From Methylococcaceae bacterium (GTDB lineage Bacteria; Pseudomonadota; Gammaproteobacteria; Methylococcales; Methylomonadaceae): a stretch of 64,000 nt of DNA. The DNA lies in contig JADKAL010000014.1 in the NCBI GenBank assembly GCA_016715325.1, forward strand, positions 372,001 to 436,000. Reading direction: 5' to 3'. The translations under genes were made by a program, and so were the position numbers. Positions 54,018-64,000 of the stretch are shown here, piece by piece (positions within the stretch are counted from its first letter, which is position 1; each line of letters opens with the position of its first letter). Below the pieces are notes generated by a model that was not told the DNA's origin, searched no databases, and was given only the letters and a program-made list of their open reading frames with translations.

Positions 54018-54401
54018 TTAATCGTATTTTATATATTTGAATCGAGGGTCGTCGGGTGTGCCTTCCAATGCTCCGTCTTCCGCGCCGGGCTGCCACATGA
54101 CAACGTCTTCTATTTTGCGTGCTAGTTCGAAGTCTTTATTCGTGATGCCTTTAGCGGCATGGTTCATTAATTTAACGATGACAAAGGCATAGGATACCGT
54201 TAAATTGGGGTGATGGAATGCAGCTTCTGCAAGGTGTCCGACGGTATTGACTACCATGAGTGTCGCTTTCCATCCGCTGGTTTTGTATTTACGCCTGATC
54301 CAGCCGTTTTCAAAATACCAATCCGGTAATTCATCTTTCAACCGGGCTTCGATTTCGGCATCGTTGTAGGTTTCTTCATGTTTACGTTCGCGCCAACCCA
54401 T
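54018..54401 (-). CDS. 4a-hydroxytetrahydrobiopterin dehydratase (pterin carbinolamine dehydratase) family
   Basis: 127 residues with a strong CAGGAGAG ribosome-binding site. The active-site motif is AAFHHPNLTVSYAFVIVKLMNHAAKGITNKDFELA, with the His pair, the Tyr and the distal His of PF01329. It dehydrates 4a-hydroxypterin to help recycle tetrahydrobiopterin. The C-terminal tail (WQPGAEDGALEGTP) is longer than in phhB-type enzymes. Its neighbour putA may share regulation, but the genes are 260 bases apart. Confidence 0.82.
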   Translation of the reverse strand: MGWRERKHEETYNDAEIEARLKDELPDWYFENGWIRRKYKTSGWKATLMVVNTVGHLAEAAFHHPNLTVSYAFVIVKLMNHAAKGITNKDFELARKIEDVVMWQPGAEDGALEGTPDDPRFKYIKYD

Positions 54402-54661
54402 AATAATTCTCTCCTGTTTTTGAGTGTGAAAATGAGTATCCTGAAGAGATTTATTTAATCAAGCCTCGTGTCAGAAGTTCTATGTTACGGCGTTCGACTT
54501 TAAGCTTACTGATAAGTTGCGGAAATACTGTTTAATTAGAAATACGAAATTAAACTTTTCGAACTAGCCGAAAATTTTAAATATCGAACTGAATTTAAAA
54601 AGTTCATAAAGCCCGAATTTGAAGCCTGTTAAAACTCCGGTCTTAACCGATAAATCCGGTT

Positions 54662-57600
54662 TTAGCTTAAGGTTCTCGTTAATAAAGCGGCATTTCCACC
54701 GATGGCGGCGGTATTCGTGGTGACGGTTTGCTCGACTGCGAAACGGCGCAAATAATCCGGTCCGCCGGCTTTCGGCCCGGTGCCGGACAGACCCATGCCG
54801 CCGAACGGTTGCACGCCGACGACAGCGCCAATCATATTTCTGTTAATGTAAATATTGCCGGCTTTTACCCCTTGCTGAATTCGCTTGATGTTGGCATCAA
54901 TTCGGCTATGTATTCCTAAGGTTAAGCCGTAACCGGATGCGTTGATCGCTTCGATTACCTGATCTAATTCTGCGAAATTAAAGCGGATCACATGCAATAC
55001 CGGTCCGAATACTTCCTGCGAGAGCTGAGATAAGCGTGTTATTTCAAGCAATGTCGGTGGAAAGAAACTGCCGTGAATTAAACTGTCATCGACCGAAAGT
55101 TGAAAAAGTAATTTAACCTCATTACCTATCGTTTCAAGATGTGCGATAAGCGACAGCAAGGCGACCCGGTCGATAACCGGGCCGATATCGGTTTCATAAC
55201 AATTTGGATTTCCGATCGATAACTCTTTCATCGCACCGGTAAGCATGGTTATGGCTTTATCGGCAATTTCTTCCTGCATGAACAGCACCCGTAAAGCCGA
55301 GCAGCGTTGGCCGGCGCTGTTGAAGGCCGAAGTAACGGCATCCAGAACTAATTGTTCCAATAAGGCTGAACTGTCGGCGATCATTGCATTCTGTCCGCCG
55401 GTTTCGGCAATGACAGGGATGATAGCTTGATGAAAGTGCGCTAATTGCTGATTGATAAAGCGAGCGGTTTCAATTGAACCGGTAAACGCAACGCCCGCAA
55501 TTCTTGAATCGGGTAAAAGCATGTCTCCGATCAAGCTGCCGCTAGCCGGTACAAACTGTAATACGGATTTCGGAATGCCTGCCAAATGCAAGATTTCAAT
55601 GCAACGCATGGCCGTTAAAGGGGTTTGACTGGCCGGTTTAGCAATCACGCAATTACCCGCGGCAAGCGCGCCGGTAATTTGACCGATAAAAATCGCTAAG
55701 GGGAAATTCCAGGGACTGATACAGGCAAATACGCCGCGACCGTAATAATGATGCAGATTTTCTTCTCCCGTGGGACCTGGTAAAAGTGAGGGTTCGGAAA
55801 ATAAGTCCAATGCCGATTGCGCATAATACCGGCAAAAATCGACAGCCTCTCTCACTTCCGCCAACGCGTCTTTTAGGGTACGCCCGCCTTCCCGGATGCA
55901 TAATGACACAAGCTCTATCCGATGACGCTCAAGAAGATCGGCGGCTTTTAATAAATAGTTTGTCCGGGTTGATACGGGTGTGATCCGCCATTCGTTAAAA
56001 CTAAGCGATGCGCAAGCAATCGCTTTTTCAATCGCTTCTTTATCAGCATAGACTACGGTGCCGACTATTTCCCGATTATCGCTGGGGTTGACAATCGGTT
56101 GCTGTTCGCCTTCGCAGGGGATTCCTTCTATTAAAGGCATTGCCCGCCATTTCCGGTTAACTAAACCATTCAAGTCTTTTTGCAGACGATGTAGTAATTC
56201 TAAATCCGCTAGATTTAACCCTTGGGAGTTTAGCCGTTTTTCCCCGTAGAGAAATTTTGGAAGAACAATTGGCGACTGTTTCAACGTGTTTTTTGCCAGA
56301 GCGACTGGGTCGTTCGATAACTCTTCAGCACTGAAGCTTAGATGATCTATCTGGTTGATGAACGATGAGTTCGCACCGTTTTCCAATAATCTTCTCACCA
56401 AATAAGGCAGTAATTCGTGGTAGGGTCCTACCGGAGCATAAATACGGCAAGGGATTTTCCACTGTTGTTTTTCGATAATTTCTCGATAAAGCGCTTCCCC
56501 CATGCCATGCAAACGTTGAAATTCATAACCGGGATGGTTTGCGCCGCTATGATAAATTGCAGCAAGACTATGCGTGTTGTGACTGGCGAATTGCGGATAA
56601 AAAGCTTCAGGGTGAGATAAAATTAATTGCGAACAGGCTAGATAGGAAACATCCGTTACCGATTTCTGCGTAAATACAGGATAATTTCTCAGCCCGTTTT
56701 CTTGTGTGCGCTTGATTTCGCTGTCCCAATAAGCGCCTTTTACCAGCCGAAGTGGAATGGTTTTGTGTTGAGATTCGGCTAATTTGGCAAGCCAGCGAAT
56801 CACGAATATCGCTCGTTTTTGATATGCTTGAACCGCCAGCCCAAATCCGTTCCAAGCACTTAATTCAGGGTGGGAGAATACATCTGCAAATAGGGTCAGC
56901 GACAAGTCAAGCCGTTCGGATTCTTCCGCGTCGACGGTAACAGACATATTTGCCGCTCGCGCTTTCAACACTAAAGTAAGTAGTTTTTCAGATAATTCTC
57001 TAATCGCCCTAGTATGTTGTAAAGGTTCGAAACGCGGACAAAGTGCCGAAAGCTTAATGGAAATACCCGGATTTGTATAAAGATCGTCTGAAGCAGCCTG
57101 TTTAGACAAGGCTTCAATTGCCTTTTCATAAGACAGGTAATACTTCTCGGCATCGTCAGCCGTTATAGCCGCCTCACCCAACATGTCGAAAGAATAACGG
57201 AATTCCGGCGCCGCTTTCATGCGTTCAATGGCGTTTTCAATGCAGTCCGCGAAAACAAATTGTTCCGACAGATACTGCATGCTTCTTTTTAAGGCGACTC
57301 GTATTAAAGGCGCTCCGAGGCGCGACATCAGCCGATCGAACACAGAATACCAATGGTTCTCGGACAACAATACGTGTTCTTCAAATTGCCGGGTATACGA
57401 CAGCGCTTGACTGGACAAATTGACCCACAATGAATCGCTGTGCTGTACATGATTTTGCCAATCGGCGTGGGTTAGTTTTTCCTGTAAAAACAGATCTTGG
57501 GTATGGCTATCGGGGATACGTAGCAGGGCTTCGGCAATGCCCATTAGGATAAGACCTTCTTGGGAATCGAGCTGGTATTCGCGGAGAAATGCTTCCGCCA

Positions 57601-57778
57601 TAGATTGGCGACCATTAACCGCTCTTAACGACGTTATTAGTGTTTTAGATGTATCGCTTGTCGTTACCGGGTCGTAACTACCCAATTCAGACAACATAGT
57701 CTTCAATATTTCAGGCTCATTCAATAAATAAGCATGATTAATCGCGGATCGCAACGCTTTAAGCGATTGTTGAGACAT
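54662..57778 (-). CDS. putA: Bifunctional proline dehydrogenase / glutamate-semialdehyde dehydrogenase PutA, short form
   Basis: 1038 residues. There is no N-terminal ribbon-helix-helix domain, so unlike E. coli PutA it is not its own repressor. The FAD-dependent PRODH barrel spans about residues 180-480 (TVDAEESERLDLS, RLVKGAYWDSEIKRTQ, FQRLHGMGEALYRE). The aldehyde dehydrogenase domain follows, with the Glu of ETGGQNAMI (about 792) and the nucleophilic Cys of AGQRCSALR (about 826). It oxidises proline to glutamate in two steps with channelled intermediate. AAGGTG lies before the ATG. Confidence 0.97.
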   Translation of the reverse strand: MSQQSLKALRSAINHAYLLNEPEILKTMLSELGSYDPVTTSDTSKTLITSLRAVNGRQSMAEAFLREYQLDSQEGLILMGIAEALLRIPDSHTQDLFLQEKLTHADWQNHVQHSDSLWVNLSSQALSYTRQFEEHVLLSENHWYSVFDRLMSRLGAPLIRVALKRSMQYLSEQFVFADCIENAIERMKAAPEFRYSFDMLGEAAITADDAEKYYLSYEKAIEALSKQAASDDLYTNPGISIKLSALCPRFEPLQHTRAIRELSEKLLTLVLKARAANMSVTVDAEESERLDLSLTLFADVFSHPELSAWNGFGLAVQAYQKRAIFVIRWLAKLAESQHKTIPLRLVKGAYWDSEIKRTQENGLRNYPVFTQKSVTDVSYLACSQLILSHPEAFYPQFASHNTHSLAAIYHSGANHPGYEFQRLHGMGEALYREIIEKQQWKIPCRIYAPVGPYHELLPYLVRRLLENGANSSFINQIDHLSFSAEELSNDPVALAKNTLKQSPIVLPKFLYGEKRLNSQGLNLADLELLHRLQKDLNGLVNRKWRAMPLIEGIPCEGEQQPIVNPSDNREIVGTVVYADKEAIEKAIACASLSFNEWRITPVSTRTNYLLKAADLLERHRIELVSLCIREGGRTLKDALAEVREAVDFCRYYAQSALDLFSEPSLLPGPTGEENLHHYYGRGVFACISPWNFPLAIFIGQITGALAAGNCVIAKPASQTPLTAMRCIEILHLAGIPKSVLQFVPASGSLIGDMLLPDSRIAGVAFTGSIETARFINQQLAHFHQAIIPVIAETGGQNAMIADSSALLEQLVLDAVTSAFNSAGQRCSALRVLFMQEEIADKAITMLTGAMKELSIGNPNCYETDIGPVIDRVALLSLIAHLETIGNEVKLLFQLSVDDSLIHGSFFPPTLLEITRLSQLSQEVFGPVLHVIRFNFAELDQVIEAINASGYGLTLGIHSRIDANIKRIQQGVKAGNIYINRNMIGAVVGVQPFGGMGLSGTGPKAGGPDYLRRFAVEQTVTTNTAAIGGNAALLTRTLS

Positions 57779-58511
57779 GAGTACACCTTGTATTAAGTTA
57801 GGTCAACGTATTGTATTTCTTTTATTCAATGTACCAGTAAGATAAATAGATGCTTATAGATTTACTTGCTATCTAAGCTATACCTTAGAGATAGTGATTG
57901 ATCATTCAATATTTTCCATGGGAATTCCGGCGTGAGGCGAAGAAGCTGTATGACCTTAAATACGAATAAAAATTACCTTAGGTGTGAAATATTTACTATT
58001 TATTAGTCTGATTTTAAGTTATAAATCGCTTATGAACCGGCTTGGCGTGGGCGGAAATAGAAAGAATCCTAACAAACCTTAGGTATTAAGGCGATTTACA
58101 AATCTAGGATTCGGTATTTATAAGGTATAAACAGCTCGTGCCGAGTTTGTCGGCATACGCACCTTTCAATATACCCAGTACACAAAGGCTTATGCTGAAT
58201 GAGAGTGCAGTCTTCTCAAGGCCGGATCTAGAATAGCGATGCAAAAATATAAATGTAAGCAGATGCCTTCAGGTTGAGTTTATTGCAATCGCTTAAATTT
58301 GACTTATGTCATAGAGGTATAGATTTCTTTATTTAAAATTTGCAGCATATCTCTCGATATAGCTAAATTATTTAGCATCGAAAAAAAATATATTGCGATT
58401 CATCGGAATTAATAGCTTGTGAGCTTGTCCCGATTTTTAGAACGGACTCCCCCAATCGCAAAGCGTCAATGGATATGATGATCTTATTACAACGCTAAAT
58501 TGAGGTCCGAC
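57779..58511. promoter_or_regulatory. Divergent intergenic region between putA and the response regulator
   Basis: About 730 AT-rich bases. It must contain promoters for both divergent genes, but I cannot assign boxes with confidence. A small stem TGCCGA-GTTTG-TCGGCA lies at 58139-58155 without a U-tract. No gene or known RNA is recognised; a small RNA cannot be excluded. Confidence 0.4.
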
Positions 58512-59363
58512 ATGAAAAAAATTAATAAAATTGTGGTTTTAGATGACGATCATTATTTTTTAGCCTTACTAAAAGGCTACTGTTGCGGGGTAAATATCGG
58601 TTTACAGGCTTATTCTTACGATTTGAACGGGGTTTCCGAAGCAGAAAAATTGAATCCGGATATGATTGCCATCCCTCTGGAATCTGTTTTAGCCAAAAAC
58701 AATCAGGCTGTTGCACATCTATTACGAAAAATCAGTTTGCATAACAATATTGCAGTCGTAGCATTGAATAAAAACTCGATTGACTACAACGGACTCGATT
58801 TTTTAGATTGGATTGACGCCATCATAGAAAAACCTTACGACATCGGCAATTTAGATGCTTACCTTAAAAGCTCCGGTTTACTCGGAACAGTTGATTCATC
58901 CGATTTAATCGATATTCGAGACCAGCGTAAAGGCACAGACAGAAGGCAAATTAAAATCAATGGAAGCGGTGAAATTCTTTATTGTGATCGTAGAATAAAC
59001 GACGATAGAAGAATGACTTCCAAAAGAAGAAATAATGCGGTACCGGATTTGACAAAGGAGGCGGGAGTTCATTCGTTTTACATTGATCACCGAAATAAAT
59101 GCTTATTCGTTAAAGGGCAAAAAATCGAACTGACACCTAAAGAGTTTGAACTCCTCCTATTTTTATCGACGGATGTTGAACGTGTTTTTACCGCCGAAGA
59201 AATCATTAATCATCTTTGGCCTGAAAGTCATCGCGCGACAAAATCGGACCTTTACCAATACATGCATCTCTTACGAAAAAAAATCGAACCCGACCCGAAT
59301 AGCCCGCAGTGGATCAGAAACGTTAAAGGCTTTGGTTATAAATTAGAGATCGGTCATGTTTGA
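58512..59363 (+). CDS. Atypical OmpR-type response regulator with degenerate receiver
   Basis: 283 residues from the ATG at 58512; an in-frame TTG four codons earlier is less likely. The receiver (about 1-120) keeps the acidic pocket D11-D13 and K107 (EKP), but P55 stands where the phosphorylated Asp should be (PDMIAIP). A basic linker follows at about 135-173 with three DRR triplets (GTDRRQ, YCDRRIN, DDRRMT). The winged helix is at about 185-280 (KIELTPKEFELLLFLS...TKSDLYQYMHLLRKKIEPDP...RNVKGFGYKL). It should bind DNA but is not switched by ordinary phosphorylation. No histidine kinase is adjacent. Confidence 0.85.
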   Translation: MKKINKIVVLDDDHYFLALLKGYCCGVNIGLQAYSYDLNGVSEAEKLNPDMIAIPLESVLAKNNQAVAHLLRKISLHNNIAVVALNKNSIDYNGLDFLDWIDAIIEKPYDIGNLDAYLKSSGLLGTVDSSDLIDIRDQRKGTDRRQIKINGSGEILYCDRRINDDRRMTSKRRNNAVPDLTKEAGVHSFYIDHRNKCLFVKGQKIELTPKEFELLLFLSTDVERVFTAEEIINHLWPESHRATKSDLYQYMHLLRKKIEPDPNSPQWIRNVKGFGYKLEIGHV

Positions 59364-59446
59364 GCTATTCACGATTAAAGTGATTTGTAAGGTTTGTTAT
59401 CGAATTAAACTATTACAAGAAACGCATTTTTAATATTGAACTTATA

Positions 59447-59573
59447 GATTCGGCTCTGTGAGTCTTAACTCGCTTCCGCCCTTGTGCTCTTGGGTATTGA
59501 GCCTATACAAAGGCTTTAACGCTTCGACTCGCTCAGCATTTATGCCTTCTTGGTACGAACGATTTATAAATGA
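59447..59573. repeat. Diverged, inverted copy C of the MITE-like element
   Basis: It begins GATTCGGC and CTGTGAG.TCTTAA, the reverse complement of the right end of copies A and B, and later has GCTTCGACTCGCTCAGCA and CGAACGATTTATAAAT, matching their left part. Insertions separate the blocks, and a clear second terminal repeat is missing. It lies between convergent genes. Confidence 0.5.
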
Positions 59574-59736
59574 AAAGGCCGACGCTATAAAACAACTTGA
59601 AAGCCTTGCCCAGTTAGACTTTCAAGTTGGTTGTGATTGGGCTTACCCGTTGGTTGCAAGGGCGCAAGGCAGATCGCATTATGAATAGCATAGACTTACG
59701 ATAAGGGGGAATCCCCGATATTTTTTCAGAGCTATA

Positions 59737-60459
59737 TTATTGTTCGCCTTTTAGTTTCTTTTCCAGTTCAGCTTGACTGATGTGGCGGACATCCTCGCCT
59801 TTTATGATGTAAACCAGATGTTCGCATATATTGCAGGCATGATCGCCTATCCGTTCAAGGGAACGAACCGCCCATAACACATTAAGCGTTCGTGTTATGT
59901 TTCTGGGGTCTTCCATCATATAGGTAATCTGTTGCCTAATAATGCTGGCGTATTCCCTGTCAACATTCTCGTCCTGACTAGTAATAGCCGGTATTTGTTC
60001 AATCGTCATTCTAGCAAAGGCATCCAAGGCATCATGTAACATATCCTTTACAAGATCGGCCATGTGTTTGATTTCATAATAAGGATCGTTTTTACTGCCT
60101 TCGATATCCGAGATGTAAATTGCCATTTTGGCAATATATTCAGCTAAATCGCCGACCCGCTCAAGTTCGTTAATTATCTTGAGAACGGCTAATAATAGCC
60201 TTAAATCGAAGGCGGTCGGCTGTCTAAGTGCCATAATCTGGGTACATTCCCGATCAAGCATCATTTCCATATTGTCGATCTGGTTATCTTGTTTGATAAC
60301 TTGTTCGGCTAATTCCTGGTCGGAGGTCGTAAAAGCTTTAATCGCAAGCTCGATTTGCTCTTCAACTAATCCGCCCATCGTTAATACGTTATTACGAATA
60401 TCCTCAAGTTCCCTATTGAACTGTTCTGAAATATGATGACCAATATTATTGTTATCCAT
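59737..60459 (-). CDS. phoU: Phosphate-specific transport system accessory protein PhoU
   Basis: 240 residues, AAGGAG before the ATG. The two helical-bundle repeats are visible, each with the metal-binding ExxxD pattern (RVGDLAEYIAKMAIY and RIGDHACNICEHLVYI). PhoU curbs Pho regulon signalling and phosphate uptake when phosphate is plentiful. It ends the pst operon, 15 bases after pstB. Confidence 0.97.
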   Translation of the reverse strand: MDNNNIGHHISEQFNRELEDIRNNVLTMGGLVEEQIELAIKAFTTSDQELAEQVIKQDNQIDNMEMMLDRECTQIMALRQPTAFDLRLLLAVLKIINELERVGDLAEYIAKMAIYISDIEGSKNDPYYEIKHMADLVKDMLHDALDAFARMTIEQIPAITSQDENVDREYASIIRQQITYMMEDPRNITRTLNVLWAVRSLERIGDHACNICEHLVYIIKGEDVRHISQAELEKKLKGEQ

Positions 60460-60474
60460 TTACTGACTCCTTAA

Positions 60475-61308
60475 TTAACCGTACCGACCGGTGATGTAGT
60501 CTTCGGTTTGTTTCTTTTTCGGGTTCGTGAACAATTGGCTCGTATTGCCGATTTCGATTAAATCCCCCATATACATGAAGGCGGTAAAGTCCGAAACACG
60601 GGCTGCTTGTTGCATGTTGTGCGTCACGATGACGATGGTGTATTTGACTTTCAGTTCGTTAATCAACTCTTCGATTTTTAAGGTCGAAATAGGATCTAAC
60701 GCGGATGCTGGTTCGTCGAGTAATAAGACCTCGGGTTCAATGGCGATAGCTCTGGCGATTACCAGACGCTGCTGTTGTCCGCCGGATAAGCCTAACGCAT
60801 TGTCATTAAGTCTGTCTTTAACTTCGTCCCAAAGTGCGGCGCCGCGTAGTGCATTTTCTACGGTTTCGTCCAACGTGCGTTTATCGTTAATACCCTGGAT
60901 GCGAAGGCCGTAAGCGACATTCTCAAAAATAGATTTTGGAAAGGGATTCGGTTTTTGAAACACCATGCCGACACGCCGGCGTAAGGCGGCCACATTGACC
61001 GATTTGTCGTAGATATTTTGGTTATCGAGCAGAATTTCGCCTTCGATTCGTGCGCTATCGACCAAATCGTTCATGCGGTTGATGCAGCGTAATAGTGTCG
61101 ACTTACCGCAACCGCTGGGTCCGATGTATGCAGTTACCTTTTTTTTAGGTATCTCCATATTTATAGCGTGCAAGGCCTGTTTTTGACCGTAAAAGAGATT
61201 GAGATTTTCAACCTTGATAGCGATTTCATTTGATTCGGTTGCGTTTTCTCTGCCACGTAAAATCGATTTCATATCGATAGTGTGTGTGCGTGTTTGTTCA
61301 ACTGTCAT
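60475..61308 (-). CDS. pstB: Phosphate ABC transporter ATP-binding protein PstB
   Basis: 277 residues. Walker [10 protein letters not shown], signature LSGGQQQR, Walker [13 protein letters not shown] and the PstB-specific [13 protein letters not shown] are all present. A leader of about 30 residues precedes the domain. It drives phosphate import with PstA and PstC and lies 2 bases from pstA. Confidence 0.97.
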   Translation of the reverse strand: MTVEQTRTHTIDMKSILRGRENATESNEIAIKVENLNLFYGQKQALHAINMEIPKKKVTAYIGPSGCGKSTLLRCINRMNDLVDSARIEGEILLDNQNIYDKSVNVAALRRRVGMVFQKPNPFPKSIFENVAYGLRIQGINDKRTLDETVENALRGAALWDEVKDRLNDNALGLSGGQQQRLVIARAIAIEPEVLLLDEPASALDPISTLKIEELINELKVKYTIVIVTHNMQQAARVSDFTAFMYMGDLIEIGNTSQLFTNPKKKQTEDYITGRYG

Positions 61309-61310
61309 TT

Positions 61311-62966
61311 TTAACCTTCCAATGCGCGATATTTTTCCCGCAAATTATTTCTGATAATAATTGCAGTCAGATTAAGTCCGATTATAACCAAAACCAATAA
61401 TAGAGCTGTTGCATAAACTAAAGGTCGTGCCGCTTCGACATTAGGGCTTTGAAAGCCTACGTCGTAAATGTGAAAGCCCAAGTGCATGAATTTACGTTCT
61501 AAATGAATAAAAGGAAAATTGCCGTCTAAAGGCAATGTGGGCGCCAGTTTTACAACGCCGACCAACATCAACGGTGCGACTTCGCCTGCCGCTCTGGCAA
61601 CGGCGAGAATAAGACCGGTCATGATGGCTGGGCTGGCCATCGGTAACACGGTTCGCCAGAGTGTTTCTATTTTCGTGGCGCCCAAGGCCAAGCTGCCTTC
61701 TCGAATTGATTTAGGAATACGCGCTAGACCTTCTTCCGTCGCCACGATGACAACCGGCAAGGTGAGTAGTGCTAGCGTGATTGATGCCCACATTAAGCCG
61801 GGCGTTCCGAATACCGGTGCAGGTAAGGATTCGGGATAAAACAATTGATCGATTTTTCCGCCCAAAATATAGACAAAAAAGCCTAATCCGAAAACGCCGT
61901 AAACGACAGAAGGAACACCCGCCAGATTGTTTACAGCAATTCTAATTAAGCGCGTGGTGAAGCCCTGTTTAGCGTATTCGCGCAAATAAACCGCAGCAAT
62001 GACGCCGAAAGGGGTAACGATAACCGACATCATCAACACCATCATGATGGTGCCGAAAATCGCCGGAAAAATGCCGCCTTCGGTGTTGGCTTCGCGCGGG
62101 TCGTCGGCTAAAAACTCTAAAAATTTGCTGAAATAGTGACCAATTTTGTCGAGCAAAGTCATTTTATTGGGTTGATAAATCCTGACAACTTTTGCAAGCG
62201 GGATTTCAACTTCTTTTCCGCTGTCGGTTTTAGCCACTAAAGCGGCGCTTCTGATTTTTTGATACAGCGCCCGCGCCCGAATTTGAATTTCGTCATATTG
62301 TTTTTTTAATTCGGATTTTTCATTTTCAATGGCGGACTTTGCTGCATCGTCCAATTGATTATTGAGTTCGAATTTTCTTTGTCTTAGCCGGAGCTGCTCT
62401 AATTTGTAATTTATTGCGCCGATTTCTTTTTTTTCCAAATGGGAAATATCGTCATAAATCCCTAAAGCCTCTTCTATTTTTGATTCAGCCGTCTTCCAAG
62501 CGGAATCGCCGCTGGCAATGGTTTGACCGGATTCCTTTACAGCTGTTAAGTAACCGTAAAAATTGCCCCATTCTCTGCGTTCGACCACCATGACGTTTTC
62601 AGGAAGATCTTGCTTTTCGACTCTTCGGGCTTGCAACCAACGGAAATCGCTACCGGTGATGTCGCGATTACCCAGCTTAATTTGATATTGAACCAGCGTT
62701 TCTTCATTTTCCGCCATCGTAATACCGGAAGATTTTGCCATTGCCGCCGGAGTTGTACTGGTATCGATTATCTCGCCGAGAAGAAGCTTAACTTGGCCGC
62801 TTCCTTCATCGTAACTGAATCGGGTAACTTCGGCAGGCCAAAAATGACCGATACCGCGAACAACGATCAAACCGAGTACGCCGACTATCATAATCAGACA
62901 CGCACTCACCGCCGCCGCATTAAGCCATATCCAGGGAGTGCCGCTTTTAAACCAAGACCTTATCAT
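61311..62966 (-). CDS. pstA: Phosphate ABC transporter permease PstA, long form with coiled-coil insertion
   Basis: 551 residues, against about 300 in E. coli PstA. The first helix (about 12-37) is followed by a periplasmic region to about residue 300 that includes a Lys/Glu/Gln-rich coiled coil ([16 protein letters not shown]...[15 protein letters not shown]). The permease core is normal: [40 protein letters not shown] (EAA loop) and [16 protein letters not shown]. It forms the membrane channel with PstC. The ATG would overlap the corrected pstC stop (ATGA). Confidence 0.95.
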   Translation of the reverse strand: MIRSWFKSGTPWIWLNAAAVSACLIMIVGVLGLIVVRGIGHFWPAEVTRFSYDEGSGQVKLLLGEIIDTSTTPAAMAKSSGITMAENEETLVQYQIKLGNRDITGSDFRWLQARRVEKQDLPENVMVVERREWGNFYGYLTAVKESGQTIASGDSAWKTAESKIEEALGIYDDISHLEKKEIGAINYKLEQLRLRQRKFELNNQLDDAAKSAIENEKSELKKQYDEIQIRARALYQKIRSAALVAKTDSGKEVEIPLAKVVRIYQPNKMTLLDKIGHYFSKFLEFLADDPREANTEGGIFPAIFGTIMMVLMMSVIVTPFGVIAAVYLREYAKQGFTTRLIRIAVNNLAGVPSVVYGVFGLGFFVYILGGKIDQLFYPESLPAPVFGTPGLMWASITLALLTLPVVIVATEEGLARIPKSIREGSLALGATKIETLWRTVLPMASPAIMTGLILAVARAAGEVAPLMLVGVVKLAPTLPLDGNFPFIHLERKFMHLGFHIYDVGFQSPNVEAARPLVYATALLLVLVIIGLNLTAIIIRNNLREKYRALEG

Positions 62967-64000
62967 AATGAACTATATTTTTCCCGTAAGCGTTGGCGAA
63001 TGATTTCCGCCAAGGTATTAAATACAAAGGTAAAAACAAACAAGACCAGCGCTGCCAGAAAAGAACGCGATAATGTGAACTGTCGACGTCGGATTCTGGC
63101 ATCTCAACGGCAACGTTGGCAGCTAGTGTCCGCAGCCCCTGAAAAACGCTGAAATCCATCACCGGTGTGTTGCCGGTCGCCATGAGAACGATCATGGTTT
63201 CGCCTATGGCGCGGCCTAATCCGATCATCACCGCAGAAAATATGCCCGGACTAGCGGTAAATAAAACGACTCTCATCATGGTTTGCCACGGTGTCGCTCC
63301 TAGCGCTAACGACCCTACCGTTAAATGTTTCGGCACGCTGAAAATAGCATCTTCGGCTATTGAAAAAATCGTAGGAATCACCGCAAACCCCATTGCAATG
63401 CCCACGATCAAGGCATTACGCTGGTCGTAACCGATGCCGTATTCACGATTCATCCAGTCGCGTAAAGAGCCGTGAAATAAAAATGCTTCTAAAGGCGTAC
63501 TGAAATAAAAGGCAAGCCAGCTCACCAAAATAATGACAGGAATCAAAATAGCGGCATCCCAGCCTTCGGGTATATTTTGCCGGAAAGACTTAGGCAAAAA
63601 CTGCCAAGCAAAAGCAAACAACAACACTAGGATCGGCAAGGACATCAGTGACAAAAAGAGGCCGACCAGATTTTCTTCGACAGCCGGCGCCAGCCAGAGT
63701 CCTGCCAAGAAACCTAAAATAACGGTGGGTAATGCGCCCATCAGCTCAATCGAAGGTTTTACCACTTGCCGCATTTTCGGCGACATAAAATAGGCAGTAT
63801 AAATTGCACCCATCAGTGCGAGCGGCATTGCCACAATCATGGCATAAAACGCTGCTTTCATCGTACCGAAAACTAATGGAACAAGACTGTATTTCGGTTC
63901 GAAATCGCTGCTTGCAGACGAGGATTGCCAGATATAATCCGGTTTAGGATAACTTTCGTACCAGACTTTCCGCCAAAGCGATTTGATAGACACTTCAGGA
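62963..64000 (-). CDS. pstC: Phosphate ABC transporter permease PstC, 5' end outside window, apparent frameshift near 3' end
   Basis: The frame is open to the right edge; a GTG at 63993 is in frame, but the sequence before it (..PE) and the block KSLWRKVWYESYPKPDYIWQ belong to the periplasmic part of long-form PstC, so the true start lies outside. Permease core: ELMGALPTVILGFLAGLWLAP and [19 protein letters not shown]. After SSHYRVLF the frame derails and stops at 62947. One extra base at about 63057-63060 (an A4 run) would restore LAALVLFVFTFVFNTLAEII and [11 protein letters not shown], ending at 62963 with the pstA ATGA overlap. This is a sequencing error or a real inactivating deletion. 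Confidence 0.9.

Noticed and set aside
59458..59688. 76-codon plus-strand gene after the response regulator
   Set aside because: It mostly overlaps the diverged MITE-like copy and has no recognisable product.

Overview
The window looks like a chromosomal segment of a gammaproteobacterium with moderate GC. I infer, but cannot prove, an environmental lineage of the Methylococcales (methanotroph) type. Reasons: exopolysaccharide genes of the PEP-CTERM/XrtA-associated families, a giant RTX calcium-binding protein, a periplasmic catalase-peroxidase, long-form PstA/PstC and many dispersed small repeats. No methane-oxidation gene, rRNA, tRNA or CRISPR array is visible.

Layout. (1) 1-5.1 kb, minus strand: the 5' part of a very large secreted RTX protein whose C-terminal half is an exact 600-bp (200-residue) super-repeat. 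It is preceded by a small two-helix membrane protein and the tail of a REP-associated Y1 transposase. (2) 5.1-9.7 kb: degenerate repeats, a GNAT acetyltransferase and two SAM methyltransferases. (3) 9.8-32.2 kb: a divergent exopolysaccharide locus. The minus-strand arm encodes a Wza-like exporter, PhyH dioxygenase, DUF4091 hydrolase-like protein, a single 946-residue polypeptide joining a Wzz-type co-polymerase to a complete Wzx-type flippase, a Wzy/WaaL-type polymerase, a glycosyltransferase, a second Wza-like exporter and a polysaccharide deacetylase. The plus-strand arm encodes the priming glycosyl-phosphotransferase, sugar-nucleotide epimerase, GT2, MBOAT and AlgJ/AlgX-like O-acetylation proteins, two methyltransferases, an XrtA-type deacetylase and a GT4. 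Together these could prime, build, decorate (acetylate, deacetylate, perhaps methylate), flip, polymerise and export a surface polymer.

(4) 32.2-43.1 kb: katG (periplasmic), a repeat-rich decayed stretch with an FAD-oxidoreductase remnant, then a tight operon of SDR, FeS-type photolyase-related protein, LolD-like ATPase, FtsX-type permease and AttH-like lipocalin. (5) 43.2-49.6 kb: a Cys-repeat periplasmic protein divergent from a tandem heavy-metal-associated-domain protein, a thioredoxin remnant, a RIO kinase, LOG, AIM24, YkgJ and a methyltransferase. (6) 49.8-53.4 kb: a probable sigma-54 unit. An activator with an N-terminal MetOD1-like Cys domain is divergent from DUF938-SDR-YdhR, and a near-consensus -24/-12 promoter lies between them. 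(7) 54-59.4 kb: pterin dehydratase, short PutA, and an atypical response regulator lacking the phospho-acceptor. (8) 59.7-64 kb: phoU-pstB-pstA-pstC; pstC runs off the right edge and carries an apparent one-base frameshift.

The most unusual items are the Wzz-Wzx fusion, the sigma-54/MetOD1 unit, the duplicated-domain Wza paralogues, the exact RTX super-repeat, and a 108-bp MITE-like element present in at least two copies.
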